Assembly: GCA_017302795.1 (NCBI GenBank) | Contig: JAFLCB010000002.1 | Coordinates: 248,001 to 312,000, forward strand | Length of the DNA stretch: 64,000 bases | Direction of reading: 5' to 3' | Source: Deltaproteobacteria bacterium | GTDB lineage: Bacteria > Bdellovibrionota > Bdellovibrionia > Bdellovibrionales > JAMPXM01 | Part shown: piece by piece, positions 26,631 through 34,982 of the stretch | Layout: every line of letters begins with the position of its first letter | Numbering within the stretch: the stretch's first letter is position 1 | The notes under the pieces: model-generated | The model's database searches: none | Seen by the model: the letters and a program-made list of their open reading frames with translations, nothing else | Told to the model about the DNA's origin: nothing | Program-made: the position numbers and the translations under genes

Positions 26631-26784
26631 CGCCTCGGTCCCAGCCAATCACTTGGCGACCGTCAAAATCCACTCAGCCTAAAAGACCAGGCGAGAGCCC
26701 AGGCGAAGATCCAGGAATTTTTCTCAGCTTCGAATAACCGCGACGCCGCCCTTTGGGGTCCAGTCAATATCGGTTGCGAATTTG

Positions 26785-26800
26785 TGGCACCGTCGTTGCT
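26785..26800 (+). promoter_or_regulatory. Sigma-54 (-24/-12) promoter of the fliL operon
   Basis: TGGCACCGTCGTTGCT matches the sigma-54 consensus TGGCAC-N5-TTGC with the required 10 nt between the GG (26786-26787) and GC (26798-26799) doublets. Transcription would begin near 26811, about 30 nt before the fliL GTG at 26840. RpoN-driven flagellar genes are common in proteobacteria, and an NtrC-type activator is encoded at 5277-6845. The rest of the ~200-nt gap upstream shows no other signal I recognise. Confidence 0.82.
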
Positions 26801-26839
26801 TTCTCAAGCTTTGACTCATCACGGACGCAGGAGGCGGAA

Positions 26840-27376
26840 GTGGCAGAAGATAATGCAGCAAAAGACGCGGCGGCAGCAGCGCCAGCCGAAGGTAAGGCAT
26901 CAAAACCGATTCTGCTTTACGCGTTAGTCATCATCAACATGCTCTTTGTCGGGGGCGTCGGGGCCCTCGTCTTCATGGGCAAGAAGAAAGAAGCGCAGCA
27001 CGCGACGATCGAAAAAGTAGTCGAGGGTGAAGCGCAAGCACAGGCCGAAGAAAAAGGTAAAGCTGATGAGTTCATTGGAAAAATGATTCCGATGGAAACG
27101 TTTTATGTGAACCTGGCCGGCAATCGCGGGAACCGACTTTTGAAAGTTAATATGGAGCTCGAAGTCGAAAGTGAAAAAGTCATCGAAGAAATCGAGAAAC
27201 GAAAGCCCCAAATTCGCGACATCATCATAATTATTCTATCCTCTAAGACATTCAAGGATCTGGAATCGCGTCAGGGCAAAGAGGGTCTTCGCGATGAAAT
27301 CAAAGACGCGGTGAATTCGTTTCTGACCAAGGGAAAGATCAAGCACGTTCACTTCACGGAATTTATTTACAACTGA
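26840..27376 (+). CDS. fliL: Flagellar basal body-associated protein FliL
   Basis: 178 residues from a GTG with a perfect AGGAGG 5 nt upstream. An Ala-rich cytoplasmic start is followed by one membrane segment (~22-42, LLYALVIINMLFVGGVGAL), a charged linker and the conserved periplasmic FliL domain (~75-178) with FYVNLAGNRGNRLLKVNMELE and IRDIIIIILSSKTFKDL. FliL sits around the stator-rotor interface of the motor. First gene of the flagellar operon, behind the sigma-54 promoter; fliM starts 9 nt after it. Confidence 0.92.
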   Translation: MAEDNAAKDAAAAAPAEGKASKPILLYALVIINMLFVGGVGALVFMGKKKEAQHATIEKVVEGEAQAQAEEKGKADEFIGKMIPMETFYVNLAGNRGNRLLKVNMELEVESEKVIEEIEKRKPQIRDIIIIILSSKTFKDLESRQGKEGLRDEIKDAVNSFLTKGKIKHVHFTEFIYN

Positions 27377-27385
27377 GGTCAAGGC

Positions 27386-28405
27386 ATGAATCAGGTCTTA
27401 TCGCAGAGTGAAGTTGATGCACTGTTAGCCGCCGTCAATGAGGGTGAGCTAGCAGAGAAATCTGGTACAGAACCCGGATCATCCGGCGATGACCGCGTGG
27501 TCGTCGTCTATGATTTAACAAGTCAAGATCGAATTATTCGAGGACGACTTCCACAGTTGGACGTCATCTATGAAAAATTCATGCGTTCGTTTCGAGTCTC
27601 GCTTTCAGCGCAATTGCGAAAAATTGCGACACTCAACCACGCATCGACGGACTTTTTGAAATTTGGTGAATTCATTAACACGCTACCGATGCCAACCTGC
27701 ATGTCGGTTTTACGTTTCAACGCACTTCGTGGCTCGGCATTGTTAGTGATTGAAACCAAGCTCGCCTATGCGCTTGTGGATAGTTTTTTTGGCGGTGATG
27801 ATCGTCCCTACAACAAAGTTGAGGGAAAGGACTTCACTCCGATTGAGCTAACGATCATTCAAAAGGTCGTGCAGCTGGCAATTGATGACCTTGAGGCTGC
27901 GTGGCTTGCGATCGCAAAAATTGATTGCAGCTTCGTCCGCACGGAAGTGAACCCACAGTTTGTTGGTCTAGTTCCTCCTACGGATGTGGTGATTGCGTCG
28001 ACGTTTGACGTTGAGCTCGAAAATGCCAACGGGACGATCACTCTGGTTATCCCATACGCGACAATCGAGCCGATCAAACAAAAGCTCTCCAGCGGCTTTC
28101 AGGTTGAAAGCGATCAAGCGGACAAAAAGATTTGGGCTGGAATTATTCAGAAGCAGCTTCTGCACACAGAAGTCGATGTGAAGGTGAACCTCGGAGAAAC
28201 CGAAATCACACTTAATGAGCTTATGAACCTTCGTCCAGGAGATGTGATTCCGCTGGATCAAGACTCTAGTGGGGAGTTTGATGTACTTGTTGAAGGTGTT
28301 CCAAAATTCCAAGGGTACTACGGCATCAATCATGGATCGATCGCGGTTCAATTGATCAATAGTCCCAATGGACGTGGCAAAGGAGACGGCAATGGCAGAC
28401 GATAG
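27386..28405 (+). CDS. fliM: Flagellar motor switch protein FliM
   Basis: 339 residues. The N-terminal [10 protein letters not shown] (residues 4-13) is the CheY-P-binding peptide. The middle domain (~50-240) has the FliM signature [20 protein letters not shown], and the C-terminal ~75 residues form the FliN-like SpoA domain with [28 protein letters not shown]. Together with FliN and FliG it forms the C-ring, which sets rotation direction. GAGG lies 7 nt upstream. Its last 14 nt overlap fliN. A Gly/Lys/Arg-rich tail ends the protein. Confidence 0.95.
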   Translation: MNQVLSQSEVDALLAAVNEGELAEKSGTEPGSSGDDRVVVVYDLTSQDRIIRGRLPQLDVIYEKFMRSFRVSLSAQLRKIATLNHASTDFLKFGEFINTLPMPTCMSVLRFNALRGSALLVIETKLAYALVDSFFGGDDRPYNKVEGKDFTPIELTIIQKVVQLAIDDLEAAWLAIAKIDCSFVRTEVNPQFVGLVPPTDVVIASTFDVELENANGTITLVIPYATIEPIKQKLSSGFQVESDQADKKIWAGIIQKQLLHTEVDVKVNLGETEITLNELMNLRPGDVIPLDQDSSGEFDVLVEGVPKFQGYYGINHGSIAVQLINSPNGRGKGDGNGRR

Positions 28406-28739
28406 AAACAATGTCACGAATCTGATGGAGGTCGATCCGGCGACGAGCGGCGCATCGGTGGCGGAGCTCCGGAAAAATGATCGCAACCTCGATTTAATTC
28501 TCGATATCCCTTTAAAAGTGACAGTTGAACTAGGTCGCACGCGGATGTTGGTGAGCGATCTTCTGAACCTCGGGCAGGGAAGTGTGATCGAGCTAGCAAA
28601 GCTTGCTGGTGAACCGATGGAAGTCTTAGTCAACGACAAGCTTGTCGCGCGCGGCGAAGCAGTTGTTGTTAACGAAAAGTTTGGTGTTCGCCTGACAGAT
28701 ATTATCTCGCCTTCTGAACGAGTCGAACAGCTGAAGTAG
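28392..28739 (+). CDS. fliN: Flagellar motor switch protein FliN
   Basis: 115 residues from the ATG at 28392, which has GGAG 6 nt upstream inside the end of fliM. After a ~35-residue variable N-terminus comes the SpoA domain (~36-110): [33 protein letters not shown] and [21 protein letters not shown]. FliN forms the lower C-ring and docks export cargo through FliH. Followed 8 nt later by fliO. Confidence 0.95.
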   Translation: MADDRNNVTNLMEVDPATSGASVAELRKNDRNLDLILDIPLKVTVELGRTRMLVSDLLNLGQGSVIELAKLAGEPMEVLVNDKLVARGEAVVVNEKFGVRLTDIISPSERVEQLK

Positions 28740-28747
28740 GAGCCGAA

Positions 28748-29902
28748 ATGTCTAAGTTTAAAAAATCCGGAAAATTTGCTGGTTTCAACCTGCTCGGCGT
28801 GTTCGTTGGAGCAGTCTTTTTTCTCGGTGGTTTTTTTGCCGAGGCCGCAGATGTAAATTTAAAACGCGACGCGGAAGAGATCGCAATTACGGCCGCTGTG
28901 CAAGCTGACTTCGACGGCACCGACGCGACAATTTCCGCTCCTGAAGCAGGAACAATTGAAATTCATGTTCCGGGTGCGGACTTCGGCATTGATGGCCGTC
29001 GTCAATTATTTCGATTCGATGACGTGACAGTAAAGACGGTGTCACTGACTAAAGATGGGGCCGCGGGAATTATTCGATTCAACTTGAAAGAGAACAATGC
29101 GTCGGCAGCAGCAGATCAAATTGCCATTGGGCGTTCCAATGGCTTTGTCCGCGTTTCAATACCTGCGAAGCTACAAACAATCGCCACACCTTTCACAGGA
29201 GTAAAGCCAGTTGTCATTTCGGCAGTACCGAATCTTGCCAACGTAGAGCCTGCGCCGGCCAATGAAAAGGAAAACGCGACTGCTGAAATTCAAGACCGAC
29301 TAACGGCGCGGGAAGAGTCAAAGAAGGCTGACGTAGCTGCGACGCCGGTGGCAGCAGCCGCTGCTGCGGTAAAAGATAATCGACCGGAATCAGAAATTCC
29401 CGTTTTTGCGGCCGCGACACAAGAAAAGAAAACAGCAGGCGCAGGAATCGAGCGTTTGGTAATCACGTTGTTTGTGGTTTGCGTTGTGTTGGGTGCAGCA
29501 CTTTTTGGAATCAAGCGTTGGTCCATCAACCGGAAAGGCCAAGCTGGTAGCCCAACAAAAATTCAAATTTTAACTCAGTATCATTTGGGCCCTAAAAAGA
29601 GCCTCGCTATAGTTCAGGTTGCCGGCGAAGCAATTCTGATTGGAATCACAGATCAAAACATATCAATGCTAAAAACCTTGGCTCTGATTGACGACGAAGT
29701 TCCTGGGCTTGTGCCGAAAAACTTTTCTGATGAACTCGATTCTGACGACCACGTCGGTCGCGCAGCTCAGGAGGGTTACGATCCAGAGCCAGAGGATCAA
29801 GTCGAAAATTTTGCTATGAAGGGCCTCGGGGAAGTCCGTGACCTCGTGAACACGAAGTTTTCCTTTGGTTCGAATGGTCGTTCATCACGGAAAGACGTCT
29901 AA
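28748..29902 (+). CDS. fliO: FliO-like flagellar protein with large N-terminal periplasmic domain
   Basis: 384 residues, much longer than typical FliO (~100-150). A signal-peptide or membrane segment (~10-36) is followed by a beta-rich domain (~37-150) with LKRDAEEIAITAAVQ and FGIDGRRQLFRFDDV that recalls AMIN-type peptidoglycan-binding domains (inference). An Ala/Glu-rich linker, a second membrane segment (~237-255, LVITLFVVCVVLGAALFGI) and the FliO core (IQILTQYHLGPKKSLAIVQVAGEAILIGIT, ~270-300) follow, then an acidic tail. FliO helps assemble FliP in the export gate. Its position between fliN and fliP is the standard fliO slot. The last base overlaps fliP. Confidence 0.85.
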   Translation: MSKFKKSGKFAGFNLLGVFVGAVFFLGGFFAEAADVNLKRDAEEIAITAAVQADFDGTDATISAPEAGTIEIHVPGADFGIDGRRQLFRFDDVTVKTVSLTKDGAAGIIRFNLKENNASAAADQIAIGRSNGFVRVSIPAKLQTIATPFTGVKPVVISAVPNLANVEPAPANEKENATAEIQDRLTAREESKKADVAATPVAAAAAAVKDNRPESEIPVFAAATQEKKTAGAGIERLVITLFVVCVVLGAALFGIKRWSINRKGQAGSPTKIQILTQYHLGPKKSLAIVQVAGEAILIGITDQNISMLKTLALIDDEVPGLVPKNFSDELDSDDHVGRAAQEGYDPEPEDQVENFAMKGLGEVRDLVNTKFSFGSNGRSSRKDV

Positions 29903-30675
29903 TGAAAAACGGGCTTCCTGGCAAAGCTCTGTTAGCGGCAATGGCGACAGCGGCGGTCGCATTGATACTAGGCGTATCGGACGTTGCGATGGCTCAGGTG
30001 ACACTTCCATCGGTGAATCTTGGATTTAAGACAACTCAAAACCCGAGTGAAGTGGTCAACACAGTCAAAATCATTCTGATGATGACTGTCTTGACGCTCG
30101 CGCCAGCGATTCTGATTATGATGACGGGCTTCACGCGTTTGATTGTCGTGTTATCGTTTTTGCGGCAGGCACTAGGCACGGCGCAAATGCCACCCAATCA
30201 GATCCTCGTCGGACTCGCTTTGTTTCTCACTTTCTTTATCATGCGGCCCGCCTTTGAAGAGGTAAACCAAAACGCGCTTCAGCCTTTTCTGGCAAACAAG
30301 GTGAATCAAGAGCAGGCAATGGATGCGGCGCTGGTGCCACTGCGAAGGTTTATGTTTAATCAAACGCGAGACGCAGATCTCGGCCTTTTCGTGAAGCTCG
30401 CAAAAATCGAAACACCAAAAACAAGACAAGATGTTCCTACAACAGTTCTGGTTCCCGCATTTATCATTTCAGAACTTAAAACAGCGTTTCAAATCGGGTT
30501 CATTATCTACCTACCCTTTCTTGTTATCGACATGGTGATCGCAAGTGTCTTGATGGCGATGGGTATGATGATGCTTCCGCCGGTTGTTATTTCGCTCCCA
30601 TTTAAAATCATGCTGTTCGTGCTTGTTGACGGTTGGACGCTGTTGATCGGTTCAATGGTCAAAAGCTTCGGCTGA
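29902..30675 (+). CDS. fliP: Flagellar export gate protein FliP
   Basis: 257 residues. A cleavable signal peptide (~1-31, ending VAMAQ) and four further membrane segments are visible. The FliP signatures are clear: ILIMMTGFTRLIVVLSFLRQALGTAQMPPNQILVGLALFLT in the first half (residues ~72-112), and FIISELKTAFQIGFIIYLPFLVIDMVIASVLMAMGMMMLPP in the second (~188-228). FliP with FliQ and FliR forms the helical export gate of the flagellar type III apparatus. Starts on the last base of fliO. Confidence 0.97.
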   Translation: MKNGLPGKALLAAMATAAVALILGVSDVAMAQVTLPSVNLGFKTTQNPSEVVNTVKIILMMTVLTLAPAILIMMTGFTRLIVVLSFLRQALGTAQMPPNQILVGLALFLTFFIMRPAFEEVNQNALQPFLANKVNQEQAMDAALVPLRRFMFNQTRDADLGLFVKLAKIETPKTRQDVPTTVLVPAFIISELKTAFQIGFIIYLPFLVIDMVIASVLMAMGMMMLPPVVISLPFKIMLFVLVDGWTLLIGSMVKSFG

Positions 30676-30689
30676 AGCGGAGGTCTTAA

Positions 30690-30962
30690 GTGACAGAAGA
30701 ACTTGTCATGCGACTTGGGCAGGAAGCTCTAAAAACGACCGCGATGGTTGCGACGCCGATGCTAGGGGCGGCACTGGTCATCGGTCTGGTAGTCAGTATT
30801 TTTCAGGCCATCACTCAGATCAACGAAGCGACACTTACCTTCGTTCCAAAAATGGTGATTATCGGATTAATTCTGATGCTTGCCGGTCCTTGGATGATTG
30901 ACGTTCTATCTACTTACACCATTGGACTCTACGAAAACTTACCGATGTTTGTGCGTGAATAG
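30690..30962 (+). CDS. fliQ: Flagellar export gate protein FliQ
   Basis: 90 residues, the normal length, with two membrane segments (~17-40 and ~50-75). It carries the family pattern TTAMVATPMLGAALVIGLVV and FQAITQINEATLTFVPK. Part of the FliPQR gate. The GTG start has GGAGG 7 nt upstream. Lies 14 nt after fliP. Confidence 0.96.
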   Translation: MTEELVMRLGQEALKTTAMVATPMLGAALVIGLVVSIFQAITQINEATLTFVPKMVIIGLILMLAGPWMIDVLSTYTIGLYENLPMFVRE

Positions 30963-30972
30963 AGGAATCTAG

Positions 30973-31758
30973 GTGGCGCCGTTTCAAATCAATGAAACTG
31001 AAATTATGATCTTTGGCCTCTCGCTGATCAGAATTTCTGCATTTTTCGCCACGTGGCCGGTTTTTTCTCAGTTCAGCGTGCCCAACGCTGTAAAGGTTCT
31101 TTTCGCGCTGTCGGTCACATTTTGTGTGTTTCACGTTATCCCACGCACCGGCATTGACTCTGTTTCCCTTGAAACTGGTCTCGCATGGCTCGCTGTAAAA
31201 GAAGCCTTCATCGGAATCCTCATGGGCTTCGTCAGTCGATTGCTTTTCTACGCTGTCGAAATTGGCGGCCACATGATTGCAACTTCAATGGGATTAACAA
31301 GCGCCACGGTCTTTAATCCTGCAAGCGGCGCTAACTCGACCGTCATCGAAAAGTTTTATCTCGTCCTTTTGACGCTTCTTTTTCTCGGATTGAACGCACA
31401 TCACACATTTCTCTCGGCGATGGTCGAGAGTTTTACGTCAATTCCTATCTCGCCGGCGGGCATTGATCTTGCTGCCTTCAATAGTCAGAAGGGCGGAGGA
31501 GAGATGATTCAGCAGGTGACTATTGCAGGACTGAAGATGGGAGCACCAGTAATGGTTGTTATCTTCTTCCTCAACGTCGCAATGGGCATCATTGGTCGCG
31601 CGGTACCGCAGATCAACGTGTTAGTGACATCGCTGCCAGTCAATATCCTGGCTGGACTTGTCGTGATGATTGTCACTCTACCTGCGCTGATTCTCGGGCT
31701 CGACAAAGGCATGGTGGATTTCGGGGAGATGCTCTTCAGACTTTTAAGATCGTTGTAA
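30973..31758 (+). CDS. fliR: Flagellar export gate protein FliR
   Basis: 261 residues, mostly hydrophobic with about six membrane segments. It has the FliR features LIRISAFFATWPVFSQFSVPNAVK near the start, VKEAFIGILMGFVSRLLFYAVEIGG around residue 75-100, and GRAVPQINVLVTSLPVNILAGL near 212. It closes the FliPQR gate. The GTG start has GAGGA 6 nt upstream. The next 60 nt up to flhB hold no clear structure. Confidence 0.96.
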   Translation: MAPFQINETEIMIFGLSLIRISAFFATWPVFSQFSVPNAVKVLFALSVTFCVFHVIPRTGIDSVSLETGLAWLAVKEAFIGILMGFVSRLLFYAVEIGGHMIATSMGLTSATVFNPASGANSTVIEKFYLVLLTLLFLGLNAHHTFLSAMVESFTSIPISPAGIDLAAFNSQKGGGEMIQQVTIAGLKMGAPVMVVIFFLNVAMGIIGRAVPQINVLVTSLPVNILAGLVVMIVTLPALILGLDKGMVDFGEMLFRLLRSL

Positions 31759-31818
31759 GTTAGTTAGGACGCGTTCGCTCAGGATGAGTGACGGCGAATA
31801 CCCAAGGACGGGTCGGTA

Positions 31819-32886
31819 ATGGCAGAGGACCAACAGGAACGGACCGAAGAGGCTACGCAACAGCGGAGAGATGACTTCCGCAAGCGTGGCCAGGTTGCAC
31901 AGACCAGAGAGCTCGCAAGTGTACTTGTGCTGCTTGGGTCGGCGTTTTTATTCTGGGGTCTGGGTCGATTTGCTCTCGAGCAGGTTTCAGAACTTATCAC
32001 GTTTATTTTGGGCCCGAACCTGGTTGAAGCAGTTCGCACCGGACAGGTCGAGCCGCTCGTATTTTTTGCCGTAAAAAAAGCGTTGTTCCTAGGCGGCCCG
32101 ATTCTTCTGATGCTCATGCTGCTGTCGGGAATTTCAACTGTTGTGCAGGTGGGATTTCTACATAACGAAGAGGCAATGGATTTTAATCTTGAAAAGATTA
32201 ATCCCATCAGTGGCCTTCAAAAAATATTCAGCATTCGGTCGGTTGTCGAGGGGCTCAAGTCACTCTTGAAATTGATTCTTGTGATCAGCATCGCTTACGC
32301 GCTGGTGAAAGATGAAGTCGACGTTCTCCATCGCCTAACGTTTTATTCCATTGAGCAAATCCTAGCCTACACTGGTGACCTTACCATTAAACTTTTAGCC
32401 GGCCTCGGTGTCTTCATGGCAGTGATCGCCGGCGCGGACTATTTCTTTCAGCGCTGGGATCTTGAAAAGCAGATGCGCATGACAAAGCAAGAGATCAAAG
32501 AAGAGCACAAATCTCGAGAGGGTGATCCGATGATCAAGGCTCGCATTCGCCGCATTCAGCGCGAAATGTCGAGTAAGCGGATGATGAAGGATGTACCTAA
32601 GGCGGACGTCATTGTTACCAACCCAACTCACATTGCCTGTGCCCTGATTTATGATCCGAACACCATGGCGGCGCCTAAGCTGATTGCGAAGGGCAGTGGT
32701 CTGATCGCTGAAAAGATCAAGGAAATCGCGCGCGAGAACGGCGTGCCTATTTTAGAAAACAAGCCTCTGGCGCGGGCCATTTTCAAAACTCTAAAGATTG
32801 GCCAAACGATTCCGCGAGAGCTGTTCACCGCTGTCGCTCAAGTTCTTTCGTATGTGTACCGGCTTAAGAAGAAGGTTGGGCGTTAA
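31819..32886 (+). CDS. flhB: Flagellar export switch protein FlhB
   Basis: 355 residues. The cytoplasmic start (EDQQERTEEATQQRRDDFRKRG) is the classic FlhB N-terminus. Four membrane segments lie between ~30 and 215, followed by a charged linker and the self-cleaving domain with NPTH at 268-271 in VTNPTHIACAL. Autocleavage between Asn and Pro switches export from rod/hook to filament substrates. The stop shares its last base with the flhA start. Confidence 0.97.
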   Translation: MAEDQQERTEEATQQRRDDFRKRGQVAQTRELASVLVLLGSAFLFWGLGRFALEQVSELITFILGPNLVEAVRTGQVEPLVFFAVKKALFLGGPILLMLMLLSGISTVVQVGFLHNEEAMDFNLEKINPISGLQKIFSIRSVVEGLKSLLKLILVISIAYALVKDEVDVLHRLTFYSIEQILAYTGDLTIKLLAGLGVFMAVIAGADYFFQRWDLEKQMRMTKQEIKEEHKSREGDPMIKARIRRIQREMSSKRMMKDVPKADVIVTNPTHIACALIYDPNTMAAPKLIAKGSGLIAEKIKEIARENGVPILENKPLARAIFKTLKIGQTIPRELFTAVAQVLSYVYRLKKKVGR

Positions 32887-34982
32887 TGGAACAAGTATTT
32901 CAATTTTTAAAACGCTTCGAGAAGTATTCCAAAAACGTCGACCTTTTAATGGCGATCGCAATACTAGCGGTCCTCGCCGTTATGATCATTCCGCTGCCTC
33001 CGCTGCTTTTAGATTTAGCACTTACCCTAAGCTTAGCGGCGTCGATTTTAATTCTGCTCGTTTCTTTGTATGCTAAAAAAGCGCTCGATTTTTCGGTTTT
33101 CCCCAGCTTGCTTCTGCTCACGACGCTTTTTCGATTGTCCTTAAACGTTGCTACCACGCGATTGATCTTAAGTGAAGGACACAACGGTTCTTCGGCGGCC
33201 GGTGCCGTGGTTCACGCTTTTGGAAGTTTCGTCGTCGGAGACAACTACGTCATCGGCTTCATCGTCTTCATGATTTTGATCGTCATCAACTTTGTGGTCA
33301 TCACAAAGGGTTCTGGTCGCGTTGCGGAAGTTGCCGCTCGATTCACGTTGGACGCCATGCCCGGTAAACAAATGTCGATCGATGCCGATCTCAATGCGGG
33401 TCTGATCAACGAAGAGCAAGCTCGCAAACGTCGAAAAGAAATTGAAGGCGAAGCGGATTTCTACGGAGCGATGGACGGTGCCTCTAAGTTTGTACGCGGT
33501 GATGCAATTGCCGGTATTCTTATTATGGCGGTCAACATCATTGGTGGTCTTTTGATCGGAGTTCTTCAGCACGGGCTCGATATCGCAGCGGCGGCCGAAA
33601 CATACACGAAGCTTACGATCGGTGATGGTCTCGTTACCCAAATCCCAGCACTGATCATATCTACAGCTGCCGGTATCATCGTTACTCGCACGGGTAGCGA
33701 AGATGACATGGGTACGGAAGTCGTGTCCCAGCTCTTTTTGAATTCGCGCGCGATGTACATCGGTGGCGGAGTCATTGCTTTCCTTGGCATGGTTCCGGGT
33801 CTCCCTGGAATTCCATTCTTCACTTTGGCCGGTGGTTTTGCTGGGATTGGTTGGCTGGTTGATCGTTTTCAAAAGGAAGAAGTTTCTGAAGCAAAGCGAA
33901 AAAGCGATGAGCAAGCGGCAAAACCGGAGAAAGAGAAGGTCGAAACACTTCTGCCTTTGGATCTTGTGGAACTCGAAGTTGGCTATGGGTTGATCAACAT
34001 TGTTGAGAGCAACCAAAGTGGCGATCTGCTCGAGCGAATTGTGTCTATTCGAAAGCAGTTCGCACTCGACATGGGCATCATCGTTCCAAGCATTCATATT
34101 CGAGACAATTTACAGCTTGAGCCGGGTGAGTACCGGGTTCTTATTAAAGGCAATCGTGTCGGCGGCGGAACGTTGCGACCGGATTACCTAATGGCAATGG
34201 ATCCAGGCAACACTACCGCGCGAGTTGATGGAATACCGACGCGTGAACCTGCCTTCGGTCTCGACGCCCTTTGGATTGGAAAGTCATCAAGAGAAGAAGC
34301 AGAGCTTGCAGGTTACACCGTCGTTGATCTGCCGACTGTCATGGCAACTCACCTTACGGAAATCGTTCGAACTCATGCGCACGAGCTTCTTGGACGTCAG
34401 GAAGTTGCAGGCTTGGTTGAAAATCTTAAGAAGTCTTATCCCAAAGTCGTCGAGGATCTCATTCCAGATCCACTTTCGATTGGAGTGGTGGTTAAGGTTC
34501 TTCAAAATCTCCTCCGCGAACAGGTTTCGATTCGCGATCTTTTGACTATCTTTGAAACTTTGGCTGATGAAGCTGGCCGCACAAAAGACGCTGATCTTTT
34601 GACAGAAAGCGTTCGCAAAGCAATGGCGCGAGGAATCTCGGCTCGATACAAAGACGACCGCAGCAAAATCAACGTCATGAATCTCGACTCGCGGCTAGAG
34701 GAACTAGTTTCGAACTCGCTTCTGCAGACGGACCAAGGTGTGCAGCTTGTGATGGACCCTCGAGCGGCTTCGGACATGATCGAAGGAATCGCGAGCACGA
34801 TCGAACGGCACCCAGAAATCGCGGGTCAGCCAATTCTTTTAGTGAGCCCAACGACTCGGCGACACATATCGAAACTGACTAACAGGTTTATTCCTCAGCT
34901 TGTGGTTCTTTCGCACAACGAAATTTCAACTGACGTTAACATTCGCTCCGTAGCAACGGTGGAGATCGCCAATGCGGGTTAA
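32886..34982 (+). CDS. flhA: Flagellar export protein FlhA
   Basis: 698 residues, the usual size. About eight membrane segments occupy residues ~20-325. The cytoplasmic FHIPEP-type loop is seen in RFTLDAMPGKQMSIDADLNAG (~155-175). The large C-terminal domain (~345-698), which forms the nonameric ring that receives chaperone-substrate complexes, includes LELVSNSLLQ-like and QPILLVSPTTRRHISKL segments. The start overlaps flhB by one base; the end overlaps flhF by 11 nt. Confidence 0.97.
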   Translation: MEQVFQFLKRFEKYSKNVDLLMAIAILAVLAVMIIPLPPLLLDLALTLSLAASILILLVSLYAKKALDFSVFPSLLLLTTLFRLSLNVATTRLILSEGHNGSSAAGAVVHAFGSFVVGDNYVIGFIVFMILIVINFVVITKGSGRVAEVAARFTLDAMPGKQMSIDADLNAGLINEEQARKRRKEIEGEADFYGAMDGASKFVRGDAIAGILIMAVNIIGGLLIGVLQHGLDIAAAAETYTKLTIGDGLVTQIPALIISTAAGIIVTRTGSEDDMGTEVVSQLFLNSRAMYIGGGVIAFLGMVPGLPGIPFFTLAGGFAGIGWLVDRFQKEEVSEAKRKSDEQAAKPEKEKVETLLPLDLVELEVGYGLINIVESNQSGDLLERIVSIRKQFALDMGIIVPSIHIRDNLQLEPGEYRVLIKGNRVGGGTLRPDYLMAMDPGNTTARVDGIPTREPAFGLDALWIGKSSREEAELAGYTVVDLPTVMATHLTEIVRTHAHELLGRQEVAGLVENLKKSYPKVVEDLIPDPLSIGVVVKVLQNLLREQVSIRDLLTIFETLADEAGRTKDADLLTESVRKAMARGISARYKDDRSKINVMNLDSRLEELVSNSLLQTDQGVQLVMDPRAASDMIEGIASTIERHPEIAGQPILLVSPTTRRHISKLTNRFIPQLVVLSHNEISTDVNIRSVATVEIANAG

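Noticed and set aside
33168-34097. 309-codon minus-strand frame opposite flhA
   Set aside because: Composition is not protein-like, and flhA is unmistakable across this stretch.
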